Of a stretch of DNA of 64,000 bases, positions 53,394 through 64,000 are shown piece by piece. The notes beneath the pieces are model-generated. The model ran no database searches, was not told the DNA's origin, and saw only the letters and a program-made list of their open reading frames with translations. Both the position numbers and the translations under genes were made by a program. Every line of letters starts with the position of its first letter. Position 1 is the first letter of the stretch. The stretch spans positions 6,967,501 to 7,031,500 of the forward strand of contig NC_088931.1 in assembly GCF_038396675.1 (NCBI RefSeq), given 5' to 3'. Origin of the DNA: Hydra vulgaris. Lineage: Eukaryota; Cnidaria; Hydrozoa; Anthoathecata; Hydridae.

Positions 53394-54088
53394 AGTAAAC
53401 AAGGTATGCTGCTGAAAAAGATATTGACCTTTTGACTTTAACATAATTAATTATTAAAGAGATATCTTGATTAATAGAACATCTTATTTTTTCATTAAGA
53501 ATTTATAATATTCTACTTGGACTTTAGACACATTTACTTGGGCTTGAGATGTATTTTCAATTGCATCGCACATATGCTCTAAAGCAGCAACTTCTCTGAT
53601 TTGTAGCTCTTGTGAACGGATTTGAACATCTAGATTTTTAATTGCTATTTTTAAATATTCTGAAGAAAAATTTGCTTTTCTATTTGTTCTTACCGGTTCA
53701 GTTTTTGCAATTTTATTCAAAGTTTTTTCATCATCAGAGTTCCTTCGTTTATTGCAGCCGGATGTAGATTGAGTTGGTTCCTCATCAGGAATAGTGACCA
53801 TAGATTACACATCACTTGTATCATTCAAAGCTTCAATATTTAAAATACCAATAGTCTCCTTACCATCCTCCATTGTGGCAATCTGTAATTAAAAAATACA
53901 CATTAAAAAAAAAATTCCACATATAAGAAATGATTATAAATCATATTTCAATCAAAATTTTTCTCTTGACTTTGAGAGACTAGACTTGAAGTCATTTTCA
54001 TCCTCCCCCCTCCTCCACCAAACAAAAAAGATCTATATAGACAATAGCATTTTACAAATTGATTTTCATAATTCAAAAACATGATACT

Positions 54089-55105
54089 CCCTCTGTTCCA
54101 AAGTACTGCTCCAATTTGAATTCAATGTAAAAAAACTATTGAAAATAAATTATGTTTTTAATTAAAAACATTTCTTATATAAAATTATGATGTTTTTCTA
54201 TATTATGAATAATTCATGGCAATAATATTATCTTTATTATTTAATAGTGGTTAAAACCATTTAGTTTAAATACTTTATGCTTAATGATAAAAACAATAAA
54301 GATGACTTTATTGTTTTTAAATCTGTAACAAAAAGAGTCAGGAGTTTAATTGCTAGTGCTCTTATTGCATTTCTAAGTTTATTGTTATTGCAGTTTTTAC
54401 TGCAATAACAACAAACTTAAAAACAGATAACATTTTGGTTTAAAAAGATTTCAAATGTGTTTTGAATATTTTTAAATGAATAAAAGAGTACGCATGAACT
54501 TAGAAACGAGCAACGTAGAGCGATTTACAGTGAGGAATAATGGAAAACTAAAAAAAGGCTTACTTTAAAATACTGTTGAAAAATTCAATGTGTGCACTAA
54601 AACAATCAGTGACCTTTAGCACTGTGGACAAGAAATCTTACCATTACCTCTTTTTGTCAAACTAAGTGTTCTAAGAACACTTAGTTTACACCAATAAATA
54701 ATCTGGATTTTGGATTTTTTATTATCTTATTATATATAAGCATGTGTAGACAAAGAGATATACAAAAATAAGATAGATAGATATCCTAGATTTGGGTTAT
54801 TTTGGTATATAACTACGCAATTGTGTGTATATGCTGCTCCAAAAAGACCTAAACTAATAAATAAAGAATCACAAACATAATTTGTAAAAAAAAATCTTTT
54901 TGCAAAAATCTAGGGCGCGCAAGGTCCCCTCAATACTCCTAATGTAATGGCCCTTGATAAACATTTTCAAACAATTTTTCATTTTATAAATAAGTCAAAG
55001 ATATTCGATTTTTCTCATCAAAATTAGCAATAAAATCAAATCGGAATAGTATTTTGGAACAAAAAAAACATGTGAAATCAGAACAGTATTTCAGAACAGA
55101 GGGAA
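54089..55105. mobile_element. Stowaway-like element in the Harbinger intron
   Basis: The left end CTCCCTCTGTTCCAAAGTAC, after TA, is matched in reverse complement by the right end TCCCTCTGTTCTGAAATAC, before TA. Both resemble the plant Stowaway/mariner TIR CTCCCTCYGTYYC. The interior has no coding domain, but holds two perfect or near-perfect hairpins: AAACTAAGTGTTCT around one A (54659-54687), and GTTATTGCAGT/ACTGCAATAAC (about 54381-54411). Confidence 0.6.
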
Positions 55106-55857
55106 TATTATATGTTTTTGATGTCTGCTAAATGTTGCAAAATTAAGAACTTCTTAAACTTAATATAGTAGAAATATTTAACATTTAAAAAAATTGTATA
55201 TATTATTTAAAAAAATATATAGCACTACAAAATATACAGCAATAAATTATACTAAACTTACTTGATCATCTTGAAAATCTTGACAAGAAAAATTTTGATT
55301 TTTAGATAAAAGGTCAATTTCAAGGGAAGCATCACCACCTATTATTTTGGCAACAATATCATAAGGCCACCATTTACTAGGAGTTCCTCCCGATGAACCA
55401 ACTTGAAGTTTTTCTCGTCTATAAAAAATATACATAAAATATAAGTAAATATAAGCACATCATTAACACAATATAATATGAATCAAATAACTTTAAATGT
55501 GACAATCAAAAATTATTAACGTGTTGTAAATCTACAACTGATTATCAAAATTTGTAAAGCATTTTTTTAGCTACATTTATAATTGTAATTAATTTTTCTC
55601 AAATTGTTATTTTTTCTTATATAATTTTCTCAAACTATCAAAGAGAATATAAAACTGTGTATGAGTTGGACAAATCAGACATGGTCTTTCAGTTGCCACA
55701 TCCCTCTATTACAGGAGGTTCAACAAGACAGCTGGATAAACTATCATTTGGCATTAACTTTTATTACCTGAATGTAGAGTAGACAAATGCTAAATTAAAG
55801 TGAAAGACTTAATATTACTAAACTTTAATGTAGTTATTTGTTATACTCTTTTTTTAA

Positions 55858-56095
55858 TTTATGCGGTAGTTGAGTCGTGGTAGAACGCTTGCTTTATAAG
55901 CGAGAGGTTCCGAGTATGATCCCCACCACATCCCTGGTAGTACGGCGCTCAACTTGTTTCTCCGCGCAGCGACCTTGTTCGCCAAGGTTCGTGTTTTGGA
56001 ACTATAGAGTTAAGAGAGGGTTATAACCACAAGTAGCCTTCTCATCTGTAGTGGCCTTATTGGCCTTGGGGAGGTAAAGTAACAAAAAAAAAAAA
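55858..56095 (+). mobile_element. tRNA-derived SINE with poly(A) tail
   Basis: The head reads GCGGTAGTTGAGTCGTGGTAGAAC, then GCTTGCTTTATAAGCGAGAGG and a box-B-like GGTTCCGAGTATGATCCC. The tail contains GTACGGCGCTCAAC, CGCAGCGACC and TAGTGGCCTTATTGGCCTTGGGGAGG, ending in a run of 17 A. The tail differs from the other SINEs, so this is a second SINE family. Confidence 0.75.
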
Positions 56096-56232
56096 AAAAA
56101 TCAACTTTATTTCTTTTGTAAGTTTTTAATATTTCTAAGTATGAATTAGTTTAAATTTATAACCATACATAAATTTAACATAAATATAAACTAATATATA
56201 ATTTATATAAATCTAACTAGTTAGATTAATAT

Positions 56233-56274
56233 TATCTCAAATGAGGCTGATTCACATCAGCCTCATTTGAGATA
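56233..56274. repeat. Perfect 18-bp inverted repeat, 6-nt loop
   Basis: TATCTCAAATGAGGCTGA, loop TTCACA, exact reverse complement at 56257-56274. Outer GTTAGA/TCTAAC extends the pairing. Confidence 0.85.
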
Positions 56275-56351
56275 TAGTCTAACTATCCTATAAGTAAACA
56301 TTATATCAAATTTCTAGCATGTTGAGAACTTAATCTGTTAAAACAATAATA

Positions 56352-56602
56352 CCTCCAAGGTAAAATATACATACTTTAAAGGTACACCACCAGTGGTGTA
56401 CCTTGGCTGTAGTGTAATTTATTTTTAAGAATTAACAAAAGGGATGAAAAAATATGTTTAAATATTTAATAAAAAATTCTAGAGTAACTAATATCATCAA
56501 GTTAAAGAAAATATATTGCTAAAGATTACATCGTAAGTATTTTTTTATTATATTTGTAAAAGTTTGAAAATACTTCCAAGGTATACCACTCTCCCCTATT
56601 AT
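56352..56602. mobile_element. Possible small element ending CACTCTCCCCTA
   Basis: The right end CCAAGGTATACCACTCTCCCC matches a family of ends in the window. CCTCCAAGGTA at 56352 and a GGTACACCAC/GTGGTGTACC palindrome (56381-56402) may belong to the left part. No clean TIR. Confidence 0.4.
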
Positions 56603-57082
56603 ACATGGTTAACTTTGTAAAATATTTTCAGCATTTCAGTAAGGTATCATACATTAAATATAGAATACGTACATACCTAAATTATTTCCTTAAATTACTA
56701 ATTTTAGTTTGAATTTGAGATCCAGTTAAAGGAGGTACAAAATTATATGTGTTTGAAAATTCAGCTGCCATTTGTTAAATGTTTGTGTTTCTTCTTGCAG
56801 ATATTAGCACTTGGTAATTATCTTTCCATAAATCTAATAATACTCTTGTGTAAGCAATATTCCATACAAATTTATTTCCAGGAGATATGCAAAGACCAGT
56901 ATGCGTTGTGCTGGCGTTTATAGTGTCTTTATCTGAATGCTGAGACATTGGGTAAACTTAAAGTTTTACCTACTAAAAAGGATAAATACATTAAATCTAG
57001 CAACAATAACAACAACAAAAAAAGAAAAAAAAAAACTTAATAATAGACTAAATAAGGTTAAACTTTACAAGCGGTATAAATG

Positions 57083-57159
57083 TTATGGGCTTACTAAATA
57101 ATTTAATATTATGGGCTTTAAATAATTTTATAATGTTATGGGCTTACTAAATAATTTAA
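57083..57159. repeat. Direct repeat of about 26 bp
   Basis: TTATGGGCTTACTAAATAAT followed by TTAAT occurs at 57083 and 57134. Confidence 0.75.
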
Positions 57160-58039
57160 TTAATGGCTAAAAACTGGTAGCCAAGGGAACAGAAACTTTT
57201 AGATGCTACTTTTATTCTTATTTTTACTTTTCCTTGCAATTTAATAATTATGTCATTTAATAACATTGATCTGTCAACACTATTGTTTGTTTTTATTATT
57301 AAATGTCAATAATTCTAGCACATTGTGGCAAAGATATACATTACAGTCATATCAATACAGTCAATCAATAATATATATTCTGAATAAAGGTCTTACTTTC
57401 ACAAATATTCAAACAGTAAATTAACTAATATTAAGTAAATACGGAATATTTATGAGGAAAATACTAATGGTAATGTTCACCAATTAAAATAACAAGATAA
57501 GACAAAGCTAATATAATAAAATATATACCAATAATAATATCATTAATAATATTAAGATAAATGATAATAACAATAATGATAATAATAATTTTTATTAATT
57601 ATTATTTTAATTGGCAAGGCTAACAATAAACAACTCTGCTTACTAGTTCAAAGTTGAATTTTAATAATAAAATTGCTATAAGTTTATTAAAAATGAATTA
57701 ATAACAATGCTTGCAAAGAATATAAGTAAATAAAAACTATCAAACAATGAAAATTAAACTTTCTTAAAGCAAATTAAATGTTACCTTTAACTATACTTCT
57801 TTTCAATTCAAATTAAAACTGATCCCAATTAAAAATACTACTGTCTTTGTAATAATGGTCTATTTGAAGAACAAGTTTTTAAACACTTGCATAAATATAA
57901 CTTCTTTTTAAGCTAGTAATAAACTAATAATAATTAAATTTCTATTTTATTTATACAAATTTTGAATATCGTTAAAAATAAAAATACTTTTTAATGGTCA
58001 AATAAATTGTTTTTAAATAATTGCCCACCATCTGGTCTA
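57160..58039. other. No recognisable feature
   Basis: A+T-rich, with an AAT/AT-rich microsatellite-like patch at 57520-57620. Possibly the right flank of the Harbinger element. Confidence 0.4.
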
Positions 58040-59800
58040 CAGTGTTGGCCATTAAATTAGGACATTCATTAAAATTTCACTTTTTCTTGATTTTGAGTTA
58101 AAAATAACACAACCAATGCCATGTTAGTGTTCTGGAACCATGGTAATTTAATAATAAACAAACATTTTGAAAAATATTAATTAATGCTAAGAATTTTAAG
58201 TTAGTTTTATCGTTGTATGTCAGTTAAGAAGTCGCAAGATGATTAAGTTCATATTGATGTTGTGTTGGTGTTACATTGAACAGTATGCAACAGAATAAAA
58301 CTTTTAATGATTAGTCAAATTAGTAATAATTAATATACTGACTGGATTTAAAGGAAGTTTATATTTTGAAATTACTATGATATATCTGTAAATTTTTATA
58401 AATTAATAATGGGTAAATGCTCAGACATTAGTCCCGCAAAACGTCGTGAGGTTGCTACCTTGTTGCAACATTCGTCTTTTACAAATATGGATATTGCTAA
58501 AAGACTTAATGTTTCCCATCAGACTGTTGGTAGAATTAAAAAAAGTTTGTTTACTGGTGCCAATATTACTGAAACTAAGAGAAGTAACTGTGCCAGACCA
58601 CGCAAATCAACACACCGTGGTGATTGAGAACTGATAAAGCTTTGTCGTGAAAACAGGCGTAGATCATCTTCTGATTTAGTCAGTGAATGGAGGAAAGCTG
58701 GAGTTGAAGTCAGTAGTAGAACTGTGAGAAGACGCCTAGTGGAACATGGATACAAGGCCTACAGGCCACAGAAAAAACCAAAGCTTACACCGGCAATGTG
58801 CAAGAAGCGACTAGCTTGGGCGAAGGATCACCAGAACTGGACTGAAGATCATTGGACAAAGGTATTTATTGAATATTAATATTTGTTTTAGTAAATATTG
58901 TCCTTGTTTGCTGGTTATTATTACTAATTAGAATAAACTTTTTGCTTTTTAAATGTAATAATTGCATTAATGTGAGCAATCTCGACATTCTGTTTAGAAT
59001 TGATAATAATTAATTTATTGATTATTATGAAATTGTGGTGTTCCATTAAAAGAAACTTTGTATTGTCTATGCTTAGGTCTGCTTCTCAGATGAGACAATG
59101 CTAGAAGTTTTGGGAGAAAGGACACAGTATGTTAGGAGAAAATCAACAGAAGCATATCATCTAGACTGTATTCAAGAAACTGTTAAACACCCACATAAGA
59201 TTATGGTCTGGAGCGTGATATCTATTCAGGGACAGGGCGACTCTACATTGTAGATGGTATAATGAACCAAGAAAAATACAAAAACTTATTAGAGAGAAAG
59301 TTATTTACACAATTAGATGAATGGTATCCAGATGGCAATTGCATATATTTGCATGATGGTGCACCTTGTGACATGGCCAAATCCATCGCTAAACTTCTTC
59401 AAGAAAGGAATGTCCCAGCGTTAAATTGGCCAGGAAACAGCCCAGATTGTAACCCCATTGAGGAACTGTGGAGAGAGTTAAAGAGGGAAGTAAATAAAAC
59501 AGTTTCAACTAATAGGGCACAGTTAATTGAGAAGCTAGTTCATGTCTGGCATCCTGATGAGCATCTCAAGAAACTTGCAGATCAATTTATTCGTGGAATG
59601 CCAAGACGTGTAAAAGCGCTCATAGATGCCAGAGGAGGACATACAATATATTAATTTTTTTTAAACTGGTTTATTATGTGATTTAAGATGCACTCACTAA
59701 CTATTTCATTATCAGTATTTCATTTTGGTGCATTTATATATGAAAATAAATGTAATATGTAACTTTTTTTGTCAATGTCCTAATTTAATGGCCAACACTG
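58040..59800 (+). mobile_element. Tc1-like element C, complete, 1761 bp
   Basis: Perfect 27-bp TIRs begin CAGTGTTGGCCATT and end AATGGCCAACACTG; TA flanks at 58038-58039 and 59801-59802. One sense-strand transposase gene with an intron. Confidence 0.92.
58409..59654 (+). pseudogene. Tc1-C transposase, one stop and one frameshift
   Basis: Exon 1 (58409-58861) begins MGKCSDISPAKR, with an HTH (TNMDIAKRLNVSHQTVGRIK) and VSSRTVRRRLVEHGYKAYRP. TGA at 58625-58627 breaks it. GT-AG intron 58862-59076 (215 bp). Exon 2 (59077-59654) starts VCFSDET, then VMVWSVIS; a missing G in the run near 59230 shifts frame before TGRLYIV. It ends with LHDGAPCDMAKS (second Asp), CNPIEELWRELK (catalytic Glu) and RGGHTIY. 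Glu and both Asp are present, so the two lesions are what inactivate it. Confidence 0.9.
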
Positions 59801-60319
59801 TACTTATGATTGATATTGATGTGGGATCGGAATTTCCTTGGTTGCATGCAATTACCACAAGTTTTTAACTCAATGAATAAAATTATGAAACAATATTCAA
59901 AAAAAGTTCTGAATTCAATAAGAAAGATCGAAGGTCAAGACTAAAAGTTTCAAGGCAACATGTTGCAAAGTATCGATACTCTTGTCTTGATACATGAACA
60001 AGACCAAGGACAGTAAAAAGATCAAGGACTAAAAAATCTGGTTAAGATGACAACAACTTTGCAAAAAGAATAGCTTGAGCCTTTCACAACAAATTTGCAT
60101 ATAGCAATTTTAAAAATAATTGGAAATAGGGACCATTTTTTATACGAAAACTAATAAATGTTCCGGAACATTTATTTGTTTTGGGTTGGCGGGACGGTAC
60201 AAAAGTTCCTCAAATGTTTTGTGAATCTCAAATGTTTTGTTCAAGTTCACACGAAAGGATAATTGTTCATGTTCCATGTTCTATGGAATGTTCCGACAAA
60301 TGTACCCTCGTGTAAATAG
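59801..60319. other. Flank with GTTCCGGAACAT motifs
   Basis: 60150-60310 repeats GGAACA/TGTTCC motifs and GGTACAAAAG, like 50225-50330; possibly the right end of the Harbinger element. No gene seen. Confidence 0.4.
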
Positions 60320-61725
60320 ACTATTAGTGAACTCGTTGAAAAAATCTTATCACCTCTTGTAACAAAATTAACAACATATCTCAAAGATAATTGCCATTTC
60401 ATTAGAGTACTACCTAATAATATGGAGTGCCAAAATACCACTTTATACAGTGTTGATATTTCTAATCTTTATACTAGTATTTCTCATGAATTGGGTTCAG
60501 AAGCAATTAAATTTTGGGTATGTAAACTACGTGATTACCTATCAGATTTTCAGAAGCTTTTATTTTAAAAAGTGTGAATTTTATTTTACAGAACAATAAT
60601 TTTACTTTCAACAATGAGTTTTTTAATCAACTAATCAGAACAGCTATGGGACAAAAATGGCTCCACCATAAGCTTGTTTAGTAGTAGGATACCTTGAAGA
60701 AGTGAAATTATTTCCTAAAATTTTACCAAATTTATTCAATAAAATTGAATGCGAGAATATTCAAAACAATTTCGAAAGATACATGGATGATGGTTTTGTT
60801 GTTTTATTAAAATCAATGTTAATTTGCTGTTACACCCCGATATCAAATATACAGAAGAACAATCTAAAATTTCATATACGCAAACCACACAGTACCAATT
60901 TTTTAACTTTTTAGACATAACAGTTATTTTACATTATAACAACATTATTGAAACAGATATTTTTTATAAACTTACAAATTCCCATGACTATCTAAATTAC
61001 AATAACAATCACCCTAAACACACAAAGGAAAATATACCTTTTACATTAGCTTAATGGATCATTTGTTTTGTATCTAATCCAACAAAAATGGAAATCAGAC
61101 TTCAACAACTAAAACAATTTTTAGTTTGATGCAATTACCCAGTAAAAATAATTAATAATGGAATTTTTAAAGCTCGACGACATGGACCAGCACCTAAAAA
61201 AAGAGAAAAGAACAAAATTATACCTTTTGTAACTACAAATTTTGCAAATATTAATTTTGAAAATTTGTTAACAACTCTACATGGTATTTTGAAACTGTTT
61301 GTTTTAGACAATAAATTAAAATCAGTTTATGAAAACACTTCTATTGTACTATCACAACGCTAACCAAAAAATATTTTAAGACACATAAGTACATCAAGTT
61401 TTAATAAGAAACCAGTTTTTATTAACGATGAATGTAAGGTTTTAAAATGCGTATCAAAATAAGTTATGTACTACGTATCTTCAGTTTGTTAACCGTTTTA
61501 CCACATCATCTGGTAAAGTATGGTACATTAAAACAATATCATGTAATATTACTTATTTTCTATCATGTAATGGATGTGATGGAAACACAACATACATTGG
61601 TAAAACTAATAACCTAAGGTGTAGAACTAATCTACACATCTACACATGCAGAACAGGTATTGGTTCACATAAATTTGATCAGCATATATTTAATTGCCAT
61701 AAAAATGAACTAAAAATTATTTTTG
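60320..61725 (+). pseudogene. Penelope-like element 2, RT plus GIY-YIG, decayed
   Basis: Plus-strand blocks: LVEKILSPLVTKLTTYLKDN, YSVDISNLYTSISHELGSEA (motif A with catalytic Asp), frame-shifted GTKMAPP-like motif B at 60640-60670, FERYMDDGFVV (motif C, YMDD), FFNFLDITV, and YPVKIINNGIFKARR. The nuclease region follows at 61565-61690: CNGCDGNTTYIGKTNNLRC (a GIY-YIG variant), then GSHKFDQHIFNCHKN. Domain order RT then GIY-YIG on one strand is normal, unlike copy 1. Many stops and frameshifts. It ends where a (TA)n tract begins. Confidence 0.82.
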
Positions 61726-61727
61726 GT

Positions 61728-62759
<1,032 letters not shown>

Positions 62760-63465
62760 ACTGAGAGTTTTTCTAGATCTAAGGCATTTCAAACCGTCAA
62801 CCACAAAATTCTTCAATACGAACTAGGCAATTTTAGAATAGTTCATTCTACTATATTATTTCATTCTATTATATTCTAAAATGGCTGCAATGTTATCTAG
62901 AAAACGGCAAACAAGGAGTACCTTATGATTTATACCTGCATACAATTTGAATCAGTATGATGAGGTGTTTCTCAGGGATCAATATTTGAACTTTTGTTAT
63001 TCTTAATTTATGTGAATGATCTTTATTTGTCTTCAAAATTAATAATCTTATTTGTGCAGATGACACTAATATTTTCTTTTCAGACTCAAATTTAAAAAAT
63101 ATCTTTTATTGTATAAACTCAGAGTCAATATGTCTGCTGTAATGGTTTATAGCAAACAAACTTTAAATGAATATTGACGAAACAAAATATATTTTATTAA
63201 ATTGTCCAAGAACCTTCCACTTAAATTACCAAAGCTAACAATTAAAAATACTAAAATAGAAAGAGTTTTTTTAATGAAAACTCTTGAAATAATTTTTGAT
63301 GAACATTTAAATTTGATAATCATAAAAAGTTTGTTGGGAATTTTTAAAAACTCTAATGACTCTTTGGAAGACAAACATCTTTTAAATGTTAAAAATTTAT
63401 ACTTTTTGTTTACGCATAGTCATATTAACTATTGTAATATATTTGTTATACTAAAATATTGATTT
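62760..63465 (+). pseudogene. CR1/L2-like LINE RT remnant
   Basis: Plus strand: FLDLRAFQTVNHKILQYELG-like sequence near 62770-62830 (frameshifted, motif A), GVSQGSIFEPLLFLIYVND (motif B, 62965-63020), KLIILFADDTNIFFSDSNLK (motif C FADD, 63040-63090). 63202-63462 encodes LEIIFDEHLNLIIIKSLL and KNLYFLFTHSHINYCNIF, the C-terminal block. Same family as 27130-28925 and 38800-39330. Stops are frequent. Confidence 0.75.
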
Positions 63466-63488
63466 ATAATTGTAATATTCACAGACAG

Positions 63489-63582
63489 TATTTGGTCTGA
63501 AAAAAACGTCTTTTGGACGTTCAAAAGACGTTCAGAACTTTCAAAAAATGTCTAAAAAAAACGTCTTTTTTGCACCAAATGC
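63489..63582. mobile_element. Palindromic MITE fragment
   Basis: ATTTGGTCTGAAAAAAACGTC and, in reverse complement, ATTTGGTGCAAAAAAGACGT bound an ACGTCTTTT-rich core. The ACGTTTT/ACGTCTTTT theme recalls the element at 14132-14279. Confidence 0.55.
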
Positions 63583-63699
63583 CGGCTAGGTTGTTTGGAC
63601 AAGTAATCATTTATCATTCCTAAAAAACATTTATACTAAACAAAAGCAACTAAGTTGGTTATTTTGGGGCGCAGATAAGTACGAAAGTGCCAAGCTGTG

Positions 63700-64000
63700 T
63701 TACTTAGTTTATGAAATATAGTAATTTACATATAAACTATTATTACATTTAAACCATTTGTTTATTTCGTCTCTCTAATGCCATTAGTAATGGTTACATA
63801 AGGGACCGTTTTAATATCTCTATAAGAATAAAACAGATCGGAGTTATCCGCAAACAAAATAAGATAAGTTTGAGATAAAAAGATTAGATTTTATCATTAT
63901 CACAATAATGATCTAGCTCACAGGAACACATATTATTACCTTTTTTGTCATTTTAACTGTTTCATATTGTATATACTGGCTTCTGTTTGATAAATATCTT
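63700..64000 (-). pseudogene. CR1/L2-like LINE RT fragment at the window edge
   Basis: 63720-64000 matches 28060-28320 in the same orientation (ACGTTTTAATATCTCTAT-like block, GGAGTTATCCGCAAAC and TTTCATATTGTATA). It is the RT region around motifs B and C and continues beyond the window. Confidence 0.65.

Larger units (their letters stand above)
53484..56948 (-). pseudogene. Harbinger Myb/SANT-like accessory gene, 3 exons, three stops
   Basis: Exons 56948-56677, 55418-55262 and 53882-53484 join in frame to 276 codons including the final stop, with GT-AG introns. Exon 1 encodes MSQHSDKDTINAST and the Myb/SANT-like domain (FVWNIAYTRVLLDLWKDN, MAAEFSNTYNFVPPLTGSQI). Exon 2 has KLQVGSSGGTPSKWWPYD; exon 3 has KRRNSDDEKTLNKIAKTE and a basic coiled C-terminus (AIKNLDVQIRSQELQIREV). 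In PIF/Harbinger elements this protein helps the transposase bind DNA and enter the nucleus. Internal stops lie at 56777-56775, 56684-56682 and 53807-53805. Introns hold a Stowaway-like element, a SINE and other insertions. Confidence 0.8.

Noticed and set aside
58519..58755. 78-codon minus-strand frame in Tc1-C
   Set aside because: Antisense shadow of the transposase. Likewise 20739-21018, 30932-31252 and 31663-31929.

Overview
The window is strongly A+T-rich animal DNA with a few intron-split host genes in a dense field of decayed transposable elements, (TA)n tracts and minisatellites. The mix (CR1/L2-like and jockey-like LINEs, Penelope-like elements, Tc1/mariner, pogo, hAT, PIF/Harbinger and Helitron-like relics, tRNA-derived SINEs, MITEs), together with the base composition and wording of the translated relics, suggests a cnidarian, most likely Hydra. 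The genus is inferred from remembered protein families, not from a search.

Two host genes can be assembled by splicing. (1) A plus-strand four-exon gene (15031-22572) encodes a 408-residue secreted protein with signal peptide, laminin-G, EGF and laminin-G domains, the unit architecture of neurexins. Its last intron is 6.1 kb and is packed with a LINE relic, a MITE, a Tc1 relic, a complete Tc1 element and long (TA)n tracts. (2) A minus-strand three-exon gene (45404-44739) encodes a 126-residue Ly6/uPAR three-finger protein; no single reading frame shows it.

Layout: 1-3500, LINE relics with two copies of one MITE; 3809-7681, a 3.9-kb element with about 600-bp inverted repeats and a decayed transposase-like gene of a family I cannot classify; 7.7-14.3 kb, mariner and LINE pieces, a 26-bp minisatellite, MITEs and another transposase-like relic; 15.0-22.6 kb, the neurexin-like gene; 22.6-30.2 kb, LINE relics, a tandem tRNA-like repeat split by a MITE, and a SINE; 30.5-32.3 kb, a nearly intact Tc1 element; 33.3-36.0 kb, a second relic of the unclassified family and a Penelope-like element whose RT half is inverted; 36-39 kb, (TA)n tracts; 40.5-41.4 kb, a Helitron-like N-terminal region; 41.5-43.3 kb, a palindromic MITE and an 11-bp minisatellite; 44.7-45.4 kb, the Ly6 gene; 46.8-50.2 kb, a nested MITE, pogo and hAT relics; 50.8-57 kb, a PIF/Harbinger element with both of its genes (transposase and Myb/SANT-like), riddled with nested insertions; 58.0-59.8 kb, a third Tc1 element; 60.3-61.7 kb, a second Penelope-like element; 62-64 kb, LINE pieces.

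The three complete Tc1 elements (each about 1.76 kb, TA-flanked, unrelated terminal sequences) share an intron at the same codon boundary, just before the first catalytic aspartate motif. Most transposase frames carry one to three identifiable lesions, so the elements look recently dead rather than ancient. I saw no rRNA gene, CRISPR array or bacterial operon.
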